The notes under the pieces: generated by a model
What the model was told of the DNA's origin: nothing
The model's input: only the letters and a program-made list of their open reading frames with translations
Databases searched by the model: none
Position numbers and translations under genes: made by a program
In this document: piece after piece, positions 45,313-56,486 of the stretch
Position numbering within the stretch: the stretch's first letter is position 1
How the letters are laid out: every line of letters starts with the position of its first letter
NCBI GenBank assembly: GCA_964017185.1
Contig: OZ024880.1
Span: forward strand, 46,885,071 to 46,949,070
DNA: 64,000 bases
Source: Rugalucina vietnamica
Lineage: Eukaryota; Mollusca; Bivalvia; Lucinida; Lucinidae
Direction: 5' to 3'

Positions 45313-45913
45313 AGACTGCATAGCTTTTGATTTTGACTCCCAATTTTCAGTAAAGCCCCATAGAAAGTACAGGTCAACCATGTAGTATATTTCTGTCTTT
45401 GGGGTCCATAGTCACAGACAATAAGTGAAAGCTTGTTATATTGACATGTTACATGTATATTGAAAACTACATTATAGTGAGGCACTTTATAATGAGGTTT
45501 ACCTGTGGAGCAAAAATCCAACATTTAATAACAGGCCTTAGTTTTAGTCAAAGGTCTTATGTGAATCCTAGTGAGAAGTCACTGAGTTATGTCGTGTAGC
45601 ACATTGATTTCAAGTAATTCCATAGAGAACTGGTTAGATACCCAGGAAATGATGGCTCTGTTTCAGCAGTTATGAGTTAAACATGCTTGGATGTTTAACA
45701 GTAATACAAACAAACTATTAAGACTTCGGTCAACCAGGGCATCTGCCCAGTCTGTTCTGAACTATGCTGTTTGAGTAAGGGCATTAGTTTCATCATGTTG
45801 GCATTAAAAAACTTATCAGATTGTCAGAATCTCTTTAAATTGTTTCCTGCTTAATCCATCACGACCATGCAATACCAGTGATTGATTCAATCAAAGCATT
45901 GTCTCTATTTTAG

Positions 45914-46052
45914 GAGGGTGGTGCCTCCAAAACAGCTCAGCAACAGTCCCAACAGGCATCCCTTGTGGCTTGGCACAACCGCATTAACAGACCACATACT
46001 TATTACGCAGATCTCAATCTCGGAGAATTACTCGGGGTTTAACCAGCTCAAG
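45914..46052 (+). CDS. Candidate host exon, product unknown
   Basis: TATTTTAG acceptor and AAG/GTAAGA donor bound 139 bases with one open frame (one base, then 46 codons): VVPPKQLSNSPNRHPLWLGT, then ALTDHILITQISISENYSGF and NQLK. The peptide has a normal, non-repetitive composition and strong splice sites. The spacing NP.WL...LTD..LI.Q....LKF faintly recalls a C2-type fold, but I cannot assign a family. Located inside the 14-kb interrupted region. Codon quality and splice sites are the only evidence. Confidence 0.35.
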
Positions 46053-46544
46053 GTAAGAAATGAGCCATCATGGGAGAAAACTGGCCTCAAGGATAAAAAA
46101 CTTTTTTCCATGCTCAGCTCAGCTGAAGCTAAAACTTATAATGCTCATAAATATAAAAATACAATAAAGGAAATGTTTATGGGCAGGATAAATTACTAGT
46201 TGTTGAGTACTGAACCTGAATTTTCCACTAATTTCTACTATTTCAGCATTTATGAGCAGTTGACATTTCATGCTCAGCTGATCTTGAAAAAAGTTTTATA
46301 ACCTCAGGGCCTGGTCTTCAGTGTTCTGGACAAGGCCTTGAGGTTATAAAGCTTTTTTTGGTGCTCAACTCAGCTGAGACAAAAAATTTATACAGCTCTT
46401 AAATGTTACCTTTACCATTTTAGCATTTATACGCAGGATAAATTCTAGTTTTTTTTTGTTGTTGTTTTTAAGATAAAGATACCAACTGCTTTGGCTACGC
46501 TTTTAATTTAGTAGTTCCTAAAATTTCAAGATTACTGACTGTAT

Positions 46545-46772
46545 TGAGCATGAAAAAGTTTTTTAACCATGTGGCCTGGTCCTACACAAACCTGTCTATA
46601 CAGTTATAAGAGAAAGCCAACAGCTCGAAAGTTCAGATTTAACTAAATAATAATAGGGATTATACTATCATTGAAGCTAAAACAAAGGCAGCGATCAGCT
46701 GTGCAGCTACTGAACAGCTGATCGGCTTCTTTGTTTTAGCATATTATGAGAAGTTCTGGGTTTCTCTTGGCA
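46545..46772 (-). mobile_element. GAGCC-MITE copy 12 (degenerate, reverse)
   Basis: CCTGGTCCTACACAAACCTG, then a GATCAGCTGTGCAG hairpin and TTTGTTTTAGC, match the reverse orientation of the family at low identity. Confidence 0.6.
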
Positions 46773-47470
46773 CAGCTGAAATAGATGTAAATGAAAATAA
46801 TGTCTTTTTTGATGGTTTTGACCCTTATGGTTTGGAAATAATTTGTTTCATTTTTTCTGTTTTTGTGTAAAACAACAACAACCAAAAAATGATAAATTTA
46901 TCAATACCAGTAGAAAATCTTTGGATTTGGAAATCAAGGGCCCTTAATGCACTTCCTTGTCAATTTTATCATATCAGAAAATAAATACCAAGGTCATACT
47001 TCCTACATAAGAACAGTCTATACTGAAACATTGCTTTTGAAAATCTAGTTGTAGCTATTGTTGCATGTAATCATCATCTGACATTAAAGAAATCTGGGCT
47101 TTGACTAGGCTTATTTTATATTCAATTTTTCAGTTCCACATAAAAGATCTGTAGTATCCACCACTGAGGCCTTTTTTGTCCTGGAGCTGATAGCACCGGA
47201 TGGAAATAATGGGACTGGGAGACAAAATATAGTGGAGGAAAAAAGACTTATGTTTACATTACAATAATTCAGGTTTCAAGGCCTAGCTGTATACTTGTAT
47301 ATCAGAGCTAAACTATATGTGTTGTAAATTACCTTTGAATACACATAAGGAGCATTAAGCTCAACATTGCAAAAACATGGGACACTCATTTTACAGCCCC
47401 TTTCACTCAAGCTTGCCATTTGTGCGTTTAGGTTTATCAAGTTTGTATGTTAATCAGGTAACTTTATTTT
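46773..47470. other. No gene seen apart from the possible terminal exon
   Basis: AT-rich intergenic or intronic sequence. Confidence 0.4.
47134..47154 (+). CDS. Possible terminal exon following 45914-46052
   Basis: A strong polypyrimidine tract and CAG precede TTC CAC ATA AAA GAT CTG TAG, which would extend the previous exon in phase 0 by FHIKDL and a stop. Very short, so it could be chance. Confidence 0.2.
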   Translation, partial: FHIKDL

Positions 47471-47635
47471 AGCTCACCTGAGCTTTTCGGCTTACAAGGT
47501 GAGCTTATAGTATAGGCATGATCCGGCGTTGGCGTCTGTCGGCGTCCACAATTTCAAAGATCTTCTCTGAAACGGATTGGCCGATCAAGTTGAAATTCTA
47601 TGTGGAACCTCCACATAAATTGTTTGGTTAAAGCA
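47471..47635 (+). repeat. AGCTCACC-type element, left-end fragment
   Basis: TTTAGCTCACCTGAGCTTTT, CAAGGTGAGCTTATAGTATA and CAAAGATCTTCTCTGAAAC match the left end of copies 1-3, then the similarity stops. Confidence 0.8.
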
Positions 47636-48059
47636 CATTTTTATTTCCAAATTCTTTGCACAACATATACAATGCATATTAAGAACACACATTTGAAATA
47701 AGATAGGGACAAAAGCAGAATTTTATCAATTTTAGCAGGTAAGTATCAGTATCAGTCTATATGGCCAAAATTCCACATGGACCGATAAAAATTATACTTG
47801 AGTTTGCTGTTTTGAAGGTCGTTTAGTTTGAAACTCACTCAAATCAGCTGATCAATCAATCTAGATGTCCTTGTGGACAACATGAGAAGAAACTAAGATC
47901 TTCACAACTCATGGTCTTCTTGCATAATGTAAATGGTAAATGGCAAACTTGAGTGAAAGGGGTTGTATTTATGATAGATGGCAACTAATCATGATGATAA
48001 GAGTTGTGTCGAGTGAATTGCCGTCTTATTTTAAACTTGTGTTGTTATACCGATGGGAA

Positions 48060-48560
48060 TATAGTTTTCGCTTTTCTGTTCGTCTGTTTGTTTCTTCGTT
48101 CGTAATTCCAGAACGTTTGTAGTTTGGGTTACAGTTTCTCTGGTGGTTTATATCTCATGAACCAATGATCAGAAACCATTCATATTTGGACCATAGGTAC
48201 ACTATAGGGTTTGCTTTGTTTCCATGAGTTAGGACTCCAGGGTCCATGCCCAGGGGTGGGGCTAGAGGTCAAAATCTAGGTCACCTTTAATTTTGGTCGA
48301 AGTTTTGGTTAAAGTTTCTCTGGTGGTGTATATTTTATGAGCTAACTGTCAGAAATCATTCATATTTGGACTTAAGGTACCCTATAAGGTTTGCTTTGTT
48401 TCAAGGAGTTCGGACCCGAGGGTCGATGCCCATGGATGGGGCTAGAGTTCAAAATCTAGGTCATCTTAAAAATGTGCTTTTTACATAGTGTTCTTCTTCT
48501 GTAAGTTATATCTTAACAAATACTCATAGGAAGATATTCCTATTTAGATCATAGATGCCC
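48060..48560 (+). repeat. Tandem repeat family, ~180-bp units
   Basis: Units marked by GTTTCTCTGGTGGT, CATTCATATTTGGAC and GGTTTGCTTTGTTTC recur near 48132 and 48316, with GGGGCTAGAGGTCAAAATCT in each. Diverged units continue at about 49080-49330. Confidence 0.7.
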
Positions 48561-48567
48561 TGTAGGG

Positions 48568-49066
48568 TTGAATTACCGTTAGTATTCTATTAAACGCCCA
48601 TACTCTAATAAATGCCCATCCCCCTATTTTGATGCCCCAAATGGCCATTTTATCTGCAAGTTTTGGAATTCCAGGAACCTCTAATTAACGTCCACTTTGG
48701 AAATATTTGGGAAAATCCTACATGTATATTATTAAGCAGTAAATTTTTAACTGCGCTTAAACCATATAAGTAAAAAAAAAAAAAAAACAAGTCATTTTTT
48801 CTCTTGTAGTCCGAATAAATGGCAATTATAAATTCAGACAACTTATACCACAAAATCAACTTACCATCCTTTACCTGAAAATCGATAGACAGACAATTTG
48901 TTTCCAGGCGAAAAAACATGCTATTTAGGACCACCAATGATTTCAAATCCTTTATATGAATGCTTGGATGTTGCCAAACAGTGTAGCCTCCAATAAACGC
49001 CCATCCCCTTCTATAGAAAGTGCATTGTTTATGATAAATGCACGGGCATTAAATAGAATGTTAAGG
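48568..49066. mobile_element. MITE with AATAAACGCCCA-type ends
   Basis: TACCGTTAGTATTCTATTAA and ACGCCCA at the left, GGGCATTAAATAGAATGTTA at the right. Internal AATAAACGCCCATCCCC motifs. Confidence 0.65.
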
Positions 49067-49259
49067 TATATTCCATGGCATCAAACAATAGGGGTGGGGC
49101 TGGAGGTCAAAATCTAGGACACATTTATATAATACAATAGTTACCAAGATTAATATTCTGTAGGTTTATATCTTGACAACCGTGTGACAGAAAGCATTCC
49201 TGCATACACCATAAGTGCCACATAAGGGTTAGACCCAATCCTAGGGTTCATGCATTGTG

Positions 49260-49274
49260 GGGGGGGGGGGGGGG
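49260..49274. repeat. G homopolymer
   Basis: A run of about 15 or more G beginning near 49258. Confidence 0.8.
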
Positions 49275-49793
49275 AGATCTATGAGGTCAAGATCTAGGAC
49301 ATTTTTTTTTAAGAATGACTATCCTATTTTCATTTCAATCTAGGACTGAGGACCTGACCCACAATGTCCGTGCTTATGTCTTAGATTGGGTATACATGTC
49401 AGCTCTGTATACCACTCTAAAAATATCTGTCATTCTAAAACTACACTCCCCCATCTTTATACGTAAAGTCCTTTACAGTGCTTATTTCTAAATTGTACTT
49501 GATAAGGGAAGGCACTGTCTTTCATTAGGGATTTGAGGTTCAATTTCAGGCGTGAACATGTGCAGGGTTGTTTTGATAGGGAGGGAAGCTTGGTGGCTAC
49601 CAGCCAGGGGTATACATGCCTCTCAAGGCACTTTTTCTAGTTTTATTTAGAAAATAGTTCATCTTCTGAATGTAACTTTATATGCATTGTTGTCTGACTC
49701 TGTATGAAAACTGGAATTACAAGCATTAAGTCGGTTAAAAAGCTCATCAGAGCTTATGTTGTACTGTTGTGATACTTGCCGACTCAAAATAAA

Positions 49794-49833
49794 TCTTATC
49801 TTATCTTATCTTATCTTATCTTATCTTATCTTA
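49794..49833. repeat. (TTATC)n pentanucleotide repeat
   Basis: About eight TTATC units following ACTTGCCGACTCAAAATAAA. This could be the 3' tail of a LINE or SINE lying at about 49540-49793. Confidence 0.85.
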
Positions 49834-50785
49834 AGCTCAACATTGAAAAAAAAATCATGAGAGACTCATTTTATTGATACAAAGAAGATAGATATGAGCT
49901 GTGTCAAGTGAAATATCATCATCAGGATTTCAATAAAAGTTGAAAATTTTACAACAATGTGTCAGATACGAATACTAGTCACTTTAACTTCTGTATGAAA
50001 GGTTTCACAGCTGTTGAGTGTTATTATTTAAGATGCAGCTCATATGAAAGAAGTCGGTTTATATGTTAAGTTTTCAACAATTAATATGCATTATGAAATG
50101 TTTCTTATTATGCAATCATTAACTGTAGTCTAGTGTACCTTAACTGCCTTTGAAACTGTGTAAATTCTATTAGTGAATATCATGGAAGACTAATTTCTCT
50201 GAAAATTGAAGAAGCAGTATGAGCTGCATGATGAAATGATAGAACCAACACAAAAATACAAATATCAAATTGGGAAAAGTCACACAGAATGCTAAAACCT
50301 TGTTGTTTGCATTTAAGAACAGAAATGACATCACATGCACATATACTGATAAAAAAAAACTATCCTGCAAATTTTCTTTTCATATATGTATACAAAAATG
50401 CTAACATTCTCATCATGCAGCACATATGAAATAATAATAACTCTTAACCTCAAAACTGTTCTTCAAGGATTCTAACCAGCCTGTGATGACACAAAAGATG
50501 GTCAGGTTTGAAAAAATGAAAATTTAGAATTTAAAAAACATATTTACAAAACTGCAAATCATTGTGTTGCTCAAAATACTCTCAGGGGTAATTTCTGGAC
50601 CATTGGTCCTCTGATTGACATGAGTACTTGTCAATTTCAGTTAAATAGATAAGCAGTGACTCTTCGAACTATCATGTGCTCAAAACATTAAATTAGAACA
50701 AAATACATAATTTAGTTTTCATTTATACCATCCTAACCCCACCGCCTATTTTTATACATGTGTAAACATGTTAAAGCTTTTCTTG
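49834..50785. other. No gene seen
   Basis: AT-rich. CTGGACCATTGGTCCTCTG at about 50597 is a small fragment of the AGCTCACC element right end. Confidence 0.45.
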
Positions 50786-50879
50786 TTACAATTTGAACTT
50801 AGTCATTTTTTGGACATTTTTACATCTTGAAAGTGACTTACCAGTTGGGGGCATAGTGTTTCATAAACACATTTTCTAG
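50786..50879 (+). mobile_element. ATGCCCCC-ended element, right end
   Basis: ACAATTTGAACTTAGTCATT matches the left-part units (37318, 37508), and GTTGGGGGCATAGTGTTTCA closes the element. GTTGGGGGCAT is the inverted form of the left end ATGCCCCCGAC. Followed by TTA. Confidence 0.7.
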
Positions 50880-51968
50880 TTAAAATGTGATTTGAAGGAC
50901 AAAACTTGCAGGAAATGGGCAAATGGACAGTATATGTTTGTGAGAAAAAAATTGTACCCAGGTGGTTGTCTGCCCCTGCCCTGGGGCTATATACATGTAT
51001 GACCATAATATTCAAACATCTCAGAAAATGCTTGGCCAATCAAAGTCAAACTTTATGTGGAGCATCGGTAGGAACGGGGAATAAAATTATGCATAAATGG
51101 TCAAGGTCACGTGACCAAGATGGTCGCCATGGCTATAAATAGCAAAAACCTTTATAAATCATCTTCTCCAGAACCAGAAGGCCTATGATTTGGAAACTTG
51201 GCATGAAGCATCAGGCATTGGAGCTCTACTACGTTTATATAAATCATTAACCTGGGATGACCTTGACCTATTTTACGACAAGGTCAACATAGGTTGCCTC
51301 TGCATTTGAATGGGGAAAATTGTTAAAATGGGATTTGAAGGGCAAAACTTGCAGGAAATGGGTAAATGAACTGGAGATTTAGGATTCTGAAAAGAATTTG
51401 GACCCCAGGGGTGGGTCTGCCCCTGCCTTGGGGCATTATACATGTATATAACCATCATAATATTCAAAGATCTTCTCTGAAACAGCTTGGCCAATCAGTC
51501 AAATGTTATAGGAAGCATCAGTATGAAGGGGAAACCATTGATTATAAATAAACTAGGTCACATGATCAAGATGGCCACCATGCCCATATATTGTAAAAAC
51601 CCTTCAAAATCTTCTTGGCAGGAACTGCTGAACCTATTGCAACGAAACATGATATGTAGCAACTACGACTAGATTACCATATTGTGGTCATAAATCATGA
51701 TCATGTGATGACCTTGACATATTTTACGGCAAGGTCAACATAGGTCACATATGTACAAAACTGTTAAATTGACACTGAAGGGAAATACTTTCAGGAAATG
51801 GGCAAGTGGACAGAATATTTATGAATTTGAAAAAAGAATTAACCTCAGGGGTTATTCTGACCCTGACCTGGGGCTATATTAATGTATATGACCTCAGTAG
51901 TAAAACAAGCTTATTGGTATAAATCTCAGATCTCAGGTGAGCGTTTACAGAACCATTGGTCCTCTGGT
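50880..51968 (+). repeat. AGCTCACC/GGTGAGC element copy 3, right half
   Basis: Resumes at TTAAAATGTGATTTGAAGG, exactly where the left half at 36897 stops, and runs through about two further units to TCTCAGGTGAGCGTTTACAG. Shares the TATAAATAGC and ATGTGGAGCATC variants with the left half. Confidence 0.85.
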
Positions 51969-53213
51969 CTGTGATATCTTATAAATAAATGAATGGATTC
52001 CGACCAAACTTTCGCCGCAATATCTTTTGAACCAATAAATGGATTTTGATCAAACTTGCCCCGAGATTTAGAGTTCATATTGGTGCTCTGTGCAATATAC
52101 ATGTATACTAATGGCATAAAGTTAAGCATATTTTGATATGTGTGTATATATTTTTCAGACTAAAATTTACCAAAATTGTTTATTGCCTTTTTGAAAGCAC
52201 TGTTATTCAACATTCCAAAATTCAAAACCATGACCTTCTACTTATCTCTGTGACGTCATGACAGGCCAATTCAAGTGCCCAATTAGACACCCCCTATAGC
52301 CACACATGTGTATTTCTCCAAAATCCGGGATTTTTTTTTCACTGATTTTCTATCAAAGTTTTAAGATATGCATCTCTAGTTTATGGAACTGGCATAGTTG
52401 AATAGTCATGTCAATATATACAGCGATAAAACAGTAAAGAACTTTTGCTCGTTTTAGTCCAGCAGGAAATCAATTTGACCTGGTAATGAGGTATAAAGTT
52501 TTTTTCTTTACTGATTCGTGTTGGTTAGGCATTGTCTTCAAAGAATCCAACTGATGACACCTTGTCATCATTGGGGAATTTGAGAAAATCAAGATGGCGT
52601 CCAAAAGGTCTGTCAGAAATTCAAAGCTTTGATATAATAGTACTTTTCGCCCCGTAAATGAATCAAAAATGCATTTTTCCTTCACATATTGCACACAGCA
52701 ACTTATCTGACCGTAGTCATTCTGAATATACTGGTATATCAAAGATGGTGTCCAAGAAGGCTGCCAGAATATAGATTTTCGTTAATTTTAACAGTTTTGA
52801 CAATGTATTTAGCATATCAACATACATGTACATTGTTTTGTATAAAAACTGGCCACATTCACATATCTGATTGTGTCATAATTTCACAGATTTGTCGTTG
52901 AATCACGATGTTTAAGATGGCTGCCACAATATGGTTCTTATTTGATTGCCAATAGTTTTCAAAGATGGCTGCCAGAATATTGATTTTCAGTGATATTGTT
53001 CATAGCAATTATGGAGACACTCGTAGTGCTTTTAACTCAACAGTCTTGACATTAACATTTGTTAATCATAGATGATGCCCAAGATGGCTGCCATAATGTG
53101 GAAAGTCTGTGATGTTTAATAGTTTTGACAATAGGGAGATTATGGACTCGTCAGATATAAGTACTTCTCAGCCATTACATAGAAAAACGTGTCCAAGAAG
53201 GTGCATGGTTAAA

Positions 53214-55331
53214 AACAAAACATGATTAACCTCCGTCCCGTGCCAGACCTGCGTTAGAATTGGCCAGTCGTCCCCCCTCTTGCGGAACCATTAAACCTGG
53301 TCGAATAGAGGAGCGGCTCATTTGCCATGAGCGGCGACCCGTGTCATTTGGATTAAGGGATCCTGGTGATTGAGTGTGTCTGCTGTGCTGACGTTAATTG
53401 TTGGCATGCAAAAAATCATTCTGGCCCTGATTTCGGCTAGACGGGAGGCTATGTGGACTCGGGTATGGTCAATCGGCTTTGTCACACCAAGCCCTAGGAA
53501 TACCTTTTGCTTTCTCTTCCTGTCTTTCAGTATCGTCCCTGATACCTACCATATGCCCATAAGCGTCTTTCTATCTTTATCATTCCTAGAAGGTGGCGGC
53601 TCAACGGGTCAATCGTGTAAGCAGTATATCTCTGTGTATTTCTAACACTTTTGAGTTGGAAAGCCACTTACTTTATGTGTTCGCTTGTAGGGCTAAATGG
53701 AGGGCGGAGAGCATTTGAGATGAATCATCCATCCTTTTAATTATGAGAGATTCGAATAAACAATCGTCACAAACTACATCCAAGCGTAAGAAATTCGCTG
53801 AAGAGTCGGATGAATCTTCGTATTCTGAACCATCAACTCAACAGCCCATTACACCATCAACGTCACAATCAGCTTCGAACGTATCGCACTTCTTAGTCGT
53901 GCAGTCTCAAAGTGAAAACTCAAGGTGTAAAAGAGATTCGAAACATTCGCGTTCGCAGAAATGGTGTCCTCAAACGAACAAACACTTATGTTTTGACTTT
54001 CAATACAACCATATTGCCAAAGAAATTAAAAGCAGCATATATATCTGTGAACGTAGAGGTATACGTACCAAATCCTCTACGATGTTACAATTGTCAGTTT
54101 TTCGGCCATCATGAAAGAAGATGTACCAGGAAAAAAGTATGTGCAAACTGTGGAGAGGTTAGTTGATTGGGGTTTAACGTCTCACCAACAGCTAAGGTCA
54201 TATGGAGATGGGACCTCGGTTTATAGTCCCATTCGACGGACTGGAGAACCTGCGACCCCTGGTTTTACAAGGCGAGTGGCATAACCACTGCACCACGCAG
54301 GCTTCTCAAACTGTGCAGAAGAGAAACACTGCAGTGATGATCGCAACTTTGAGAAAGCAGCAAAGTGCGTCAACTGCAGTGGCCCACACTCAACTTTTTC
54401 ACATGACTGTACGACTTGGCACAACGAAAAGGAGCTCCTTAAGATAAAATATACAAGAAATCTGCTCTTCTTCGAAGCGCGAAAAAGTTGTAGAACAGCA
54501 ATCGTCCATGACAAACAAGAACTATGTCAGCATCATAAAAAGTGCTGGCACACAAGTCAAACTAGTTGATGCCATGATGCAAACTGATGAAACATACGAC
54601 GTTCAGATTAAAAAAAATAATAAAAATCCAGGAGGCGATGCCCCTTCTGGTACCAACCAGACTGCAGGAGGTAATGTATCCCCTGCACTAGCAGGAGGCA
54701 ATCCTCCCCCTGTGCAAAGCATTCCGTAGAGTAAAACTGCAGAAGGTAAGCCTCTAACTGCAGGGGGTAAACCTTCAGCTGCAGGAGGAAAGCCTCTTTC
54801 ACCATCAAAACCTCACTCAGCAAAGGACAAACAGAAGCTTCTGTCCGAGAAAATACCTAAAGGGGCTGATGACCCCTTTAGATCTGAGAATTACTTTGAC
54901 TGTCTTGGTGAGAGCATGGAAGAGGATATCACTCCTCCTAGTCCTCGCAAAGTGCATCTTCCAAGAATTATCAATACTGAAAGTAGGTTCCTGTCTGAAA
55001 GGTCAAGTTCTTAATTCTCTGAAAATTATTTAATGGAAAGAATAAACAAAGAATTACATGTATACAATGGAATTGTCGAGGAATTTAACCACGTTATGAT
55101 GAATTGATGTTACTCTTAACTCTGCTAGGACCGTCTGTTTTCTGTCTTCGAGAAACTTTTCTCAAAACTGACGACAACTTTACTTTCAAAGGCTTTAATG
55201 TTTACAATCACATCCACTATGATTGTGCCAGAGCTTCTGGTGGAAGTTCTATTCTAGTAAAGTCTTCTTTACCTCAACGTGAAATTAAGTTAAAAGCAAA
55301 TTTACAAGCTAATAGAGCTGTTTCTGTATTA
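53214..55331 (+). pseudogene. Decayed I/Nimb-like LINE, 5' part (ORF1 and start of endonuclease)
   Basis: 5' UTR-like sequence is followed by ORF1 from ATG 53743: a Ser-rich start, then after a frameshift near 53920 an RNA-binding stretch (VLTFNTTILPKKLKA), YVPNPLRCYNCQFFGHHERR and a CANCGE knuckle (CCHC type). After a SINE insertion (54168-54300) comes KCVNCSGPHSTFSHDC with ELLKIKYTRN in yet another frame. ORF2 begins near 55040 with an APE-endonuclease-like start (WNCRGI, LRETFLK, FNVYNHIHYD, ARASGGSSILV), broken by a stop and cut at 55332 by a MITE fragment. The RT is absent. I-clade placement rests on ORF1 pattern memory. Confidence 0.75.
54168..54300 (-). mobile_element. SINE inserted in LINE ORF1 (minus strand)
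   Basis: Read on minus it starts with tRNA-like GCGTGGTGCAGTGGTTATGC and ends TGTTGGTGAGACGTTAAACC. It separates two zinc-knuckle segments of the same ORF1. Confidence 0.72.
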
Positions 55332-55379
55332 GACCTCGTCGGAAACCCCGAAGACTGGTTTTTTCTCACGTCGCGGCTC
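55332..55379 (+). mobile_element. GAGCC-MITE right-end fragment
   Basis: The last 48 bp of the family (GACCTCGTCGGAAACCCCGA, ending GCGGCTC) join directly to the LINE endonuclease remnant and end its open frame. Confidence 0.7.
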
Positions 55380-56486
55380 AATTATAGTCGAGTTTTGAGT
55401 CAAACCACTTAGTGGACAGGAAACCAGACCCTTTATTCTAACTTTCAGTAGATGCATCTGGTCTGGTAAGAATATATAACAATTCATACACTGCATTACT
55501 TATTAATATGAAAACCTGGACATTATAAACCATATAAGTACCCACTGTGTGCTTAGTAGATCGTCACTATGCTTTCCATGTATGAAGCAAAGACTCTGAT
55601 CAAATTGGACAGACATATACAAGCGAACAAATCTTTGTGTCAACCTATTATGCTACACTATTTATGCTTATGCTACTTTTGAAGTTATTGCCTAACGATA
55701 ACTGCTTTGTGTTTAATATACAATTAAATTGAAGCCATTTATTCGTGGATCATATTCCCCGACTTGTCATTTCATGTTCAGTAATGCAATATTAGAACTG
55801 TGAACATATAGTCTTCTGTGTTAAATCTGTACTTTTCATTAGATATTGAGATGCAGCAAAGCTTTTATTTTCTTTAAAATATAAGCAAAGCACTTGTTAA
55901 TGGACTTAAAAGATATATGGCATCATCATACCTAGGCATTTTTTGCCAATTTTGCACCGACATGAAAACTATAGAAATATCGCATATTTCTGGCAGCCAT
56001 TTTGGATGCCACCTTGAAACATCATATGTTTACAGCTTTCTTAAAAGGAATTAAGTTTCACCTTTAATTGTCCCCAATTATTAATGTCATTAAAATAAAG
56101 ACAACAATACTTTTAGGTCATTGTTATTAATGGTTTGGTTGAATAATATATTTCTGGCGGCCATTTTTGATGCCATCTTGAAAAGATTGATGTTTACAGC
56201 TTTCTTACAAAGAGCGAAGCTTCACCTTTAATCATCAGTCATGATTTGATGAAAAATAAGCACAGAAGTACTTTAAAATCATTATAACTAAAATTATAGT
56301 TGAAATCCCTGTATTTGGCAGACATATTGGACGCCATCTTGAATTTCTCAAAACCCCCAATGATGACAAAGTGTCATCAGTCAGATTCTTGAAAGACAAT
56401 GCCTATAGTACAGGAATCCATCAAGAAAAAAACTTTATACCTGATTACCAGGTCCAGTGAAAATATCCCATATTCCTGCCGGACTA

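Larger units (their letters stand above)
52455..56486. mobile_element. 4-kb inverted-repeat element with AAGATGGC-rich arms
   Basis: The left end TAGTCCAGCAGGAA is mirrored by TTCCTGCCGGACTA. The inverted similarity continues inward (CCTGGTAATGAGGTATAAAG; TGATGACACCTTGTCATCA; TCAAGATGGCGTCC). Inner parts of both arms carry repeated AAGATGGCTGCCAGAATAT-like motifs. Interrupted by a decayed LINE; no transposase recognised. Confidence 0.8.

Noticed and set aside
54221..54514. Minus-strand 97-codon frame
   Set aside because: Antisense to LINE ORF1 zinc-knuckle sequence and to the SINE; no independent support.
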